From contig JAQFVV010006231.1 in NCBI GenBank assembly GCA_028023455.1, positions 2,995,478 through 3,059,477 of the forward strand: 64,000 nt of DNA, given 5' to 3'. Both the position numbers and the translations under genes were made by a program. Below, in pieces: positions 61,642 through 64,000 of the stretch. Below the pieces are notes generated by a model, which was not told the DNA's origin, searched no databases, and saw nothing but the letters and a program-made list of their open reading frames with translations. Numbering within the stretch: position 1 is the stretch's first letter; each line of letters starts with the position of its first letter. The DNA is from Epiperipatus broadwayi. Its lineage: Eukaryota; Onychophora; Udeonychophora; Euonychophora; Peripatidae.

Positions 61642-61977
61642 ACGAAAGCATGGAATAGGGAATTATTTGGAACTATCATCTGGCCACTATCATGACTTTC
61701 TAAATCTTACAATAGATGGTGTAAAGAAGATGAAAAAGTAGTTACTAAAATAGCAATATGTAAGCTGAAGTCGTGTATATATAGGTCATATAAAATTTTA
61801 TTGGTTATATTAAATCATACTTGGCAAAGAGATTTTAACATTGCACTGATTTTCCTGTAATCAGATATTTGATCCTATATTTTTAATTAATAATTATATT
61901 AAAAAAACATAATCTTAAGAACATATCTTGTTCATTGACATCAGAATAAATATCAGGACTATACTATTGTTATTAAT

Positions 61978-62440
61978 TCACTAAATATCAGCCTTTTACA
62001 GCTACTGTACATGCGCTTTAATGAGTGTTAAATAATAAATGAGTAATTTTCAGTGCCCATACAAAATATAGCATTTAAGAAAGAATAAAATGAATCACTT
62101 ATTCTTTCCGAACCCAAATGTTTATATATGGGCAAATCTTAAGTACTGGCAAATAAAGCATTTGAAAGTGACGTTTAAGTAAATTCTAAGTAATTTCATC
62201 GATGTCATTATGTCAGACTACGCGAACTGTAATTTAAAGTGAATGATCTATCTTCACGCTTTATTTGCCAGTACTTAAGATTTGCCCATATATAAACATT
62301 TGGGTTTGGAAAGAATAAGTGATTCATTTTATTCTTTCTTAAATGCTATATCTTGTATGGGCACTGAAAAGTATTCATTTATTATTTAACACTCATTAAA
62401 GCGCATGTACAGTAGCTGTAAAAGGCTGATATTTAGTGAA
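61978..62440. repeat. Foldback repeat, family F1 copy 2
   Basis: The arms (61978-62159 and 62257-62440) are near-perfect reverse complements, including TTTGCCAGTACTTAAGATTT and GCGCATGTACAGTAGCTG. The family matches 3764-4022 in block order (ATTAACACTC, AAGTATTCATTTATTAT, AAAAGGCTGATATTT). The central ~95 bases are the least AT-rich part. Confidence 0.85.
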
Positions 62441-62706
62441 TTACAATTATAAACATCGCGCTATAAAAATAGATGCTTGTTTACATATTGTTATTAATAT
62501 TCTTGGCAGATAATACCATTTCTTCTTACTATTATTTAAAATAGTTTTGGCTTTTTTTTTAATATTGCTATTGGGCATTACTGTTTATCTAGCTTATATT
62601 GTTTTGTTATTAATTGATATCATATTAATAGTGTTGTTTGTTGTTATTATTGTTAATACTATTCAATTGGCATGTTTTAAAAACATAAATGGACCACTTC
62701 TATTTA

Positions 62707-62977
62707 GAGTTTATTTTTTAAATAAACCAATCCTTATTGACCATCCTTAAACTAGAACAATTACATACATATAAATCATTATATTATTATTTATTATATA
62801 TATTCAAACTAATATGATTCAAAATTGCAGGTAGTTAAAAATAAACTTTTCCTTTGCTGTGATATTTAAACTAAATGGGTGCAAGTAATTTGCCAGTTTA
62901 AAAATCAGGTTCATAATAAGATCAAGTCTTGATTTAAGTATGGTCAATAAGGATTGGTTTATTTAAAGAATAAGCTC
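62707..62977. mobile_element. Short TIR element, MITE-like
   Basis: The ends are ~50-base inverted repeats (shared 27-base core containing AAATAAACCAATCCTTATTG) around ~170 bases without coding. TA dinucleotides flank both ends (62705-62706 and 62978-62979), as would be left by a Tc1/mariner-type transposase, although the terminal palindrome makes the exact ends ambiguous. Confidence 0.55.
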
Positions 62978-62979
62978 TA

Positions 62980-64000
62980 AGCATAAGGGATCCACTTATG
63001 ATTTTAAAACATTTATTGATGGAAGAGTGTATGCCAATTTATTATCTATTTAATAAAGCATGTGTGAAAAGTAATTTCCTTCCATAAAATTACATATTAG
63101 TAACTATTAGTATTTACTTATTGTAGCAATATATTTTATCATATATGTGTGTATTTAGATTTCTTACACAAATACATCCATAGACATTATGTATTAAATA
63201 TTACAAAAGTTTCAAACATCTATGAATATGTTTTTATAGACAATAATTTAATTCTTCTTCAAACAAATTTATTTTTTATTCCTAAAGGCATCTGATCTTC
63301 GTTTATACTTTTAGATTGTTTTGATTTTTTTTCACTATTTTGTTTTTACTGCCATATGCATTATTAATCTTCTTAAAGACTAATATGTAGTCAATAAATT
63401 ATATTTTTTTAATTGATGAATTATTTATACCTCTTATGTCTGTCCTTATATACGTATATCTATTACAGACATAGAATAGAAGTAATAATAATAAATCAAC
63501 TGTTTATTTATTTAGAATATTCAAGTAATGGATACAGGTTTGTAAGATCTTTAAGTTTTACCACTGTGAAATTATCTTCAAAATTATTTAACTTGAATTG
63601 ATTTTTATTTTCTGATTAAATGATTTTAGATTAATTCAAACGAAAGTTCAATAATTATCTCATTTATTAATTTAATTTTCTTAGGCATATTCATTTATTC
63701 AGTATACGATTTACAGTTTTTCCATTACAATTGAATTAGGATGTGATTTTGCTTTTTATAATCTGTAGCATTAATGTTAAAATCATCTCTCTAGTCAGTT
63801 TAATTACCTACGCAAAATAACTTGTTAAAAAAGCAGAAAATTAATTTTGTTTTAACTAGTTTGGTGATTATTTATAAACATCGTAATAAAAGTTTAAAGA
63901 CTGTTGCCCAAAGTTTTTTAAATTCTATCACTTATGTTATTATGAATAGTTCTCAATTTTTTAAATTTATAAATAAGTATAATAAAAATTCTAAATACTT
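62980..64000. other. No gene recognised
   Basis: AT-rich sequence to the window end. Nothing supported. Confidence 0.5.

Larger units (their letters stand above)
60887..61710. mobile_element. Class C hammerhead repeat, copy 3, with inverted segment
   Basis: The module 60887-61018 matches 20702-20949 (TTCTTATGCTTGCTCAAGCT, TAGATAGGGATT). A hammerhead on the minus strand (61197-61256) is followed by a body matching 20480-20700, and a second hammerhead half on the plus strand (61596-61641) is flanked by TAAGATTTAGAAAGCA copies in both orientations (61133, 61584, and inverted at 61694-61711). Noncoding. Confidence 0.65.

Overview
This window is very AT-rich eukaryotic DNA (long A and T tracts, TA and GT microsatellites) from an animal, most probably an invertebrate. 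The evidence is the repeat content: an RTE-type LINE with a (GAT)n tail, Penelope-like elements (PLEs) with GIY-YIG endonuclease domains, tRNA-derived SINEs, a solo LTR and many hammerhead-ribozyme repeats. I cannot name the phylum. I recognise no host gene, tRNA, rRNA or CRISPR. Every protein-like reading frame I can support belongs to a mobile element.

Layout. 1-6 kb: unassigned DNA, an LTR-like end near 2.7 kb and a foldback repeat at 3.8-4.0 kb. 6.0-9.3 kb: an apparently full-length RTE LINE on the minus strand with an intact 958-codon endonuclease-reverse transcriptase. 10.4 kb: a short tRNA-derived SINE with a 15-bp target duplication. 12.6-16 kb: hammerhead repeats of three classes. 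18.1-26.8 kb: three PLE insertions, each wholly or partly a head-to-head inverted pair with 3' ends outward, and between the last two a 1.3-kb array made of two tandem dimers of a ~400-bp hammerhead unit. 27.4-28.3 kb: tandem repeats. 29.55-30.70 kb: a solo LTR with a 5-bp target duplication. 32.3-38 kb: foldback and hammerhead repeats. 40.5-42.3 and 49.4-51.6 kb: two decayed copies of the same LINE. 42.3-48.8 kb: no recognisable feature. 52.5-53.3 kb: a hammerhead tandem unit and a second SINE. 54.3-62.98 kb: foldbacks, including a 925-bp palindrome that joins a tRNA-like Pol III promoter to a hammerhead-like motif, a class C hammerhead locus and a small TIR element.

The unifying signal is a set of dispersed repeats carrying type I hammerhead ribozyme motifs (CUGANGA ... 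GAAA ... UH). Their helix III is a very short, often self-complementary sequence that differs between families (ACTAGT, AGCGCT, AGTACT, ACCATGGT, ATACGTAT). This is the minimal-hammerhead style known from PLE terminal repeats and from animal retrozymes. PLE coding remnants lie beside them, which suggests an autonomous/non-autonomous relationship: PLEs supplying reverse transcriptase and endonuclease, and short hammerhead repeats exploiting them. That link is inference. The ribozyme cores, unit spacing, inverted geometry and target duplications are read directly from the sequence.
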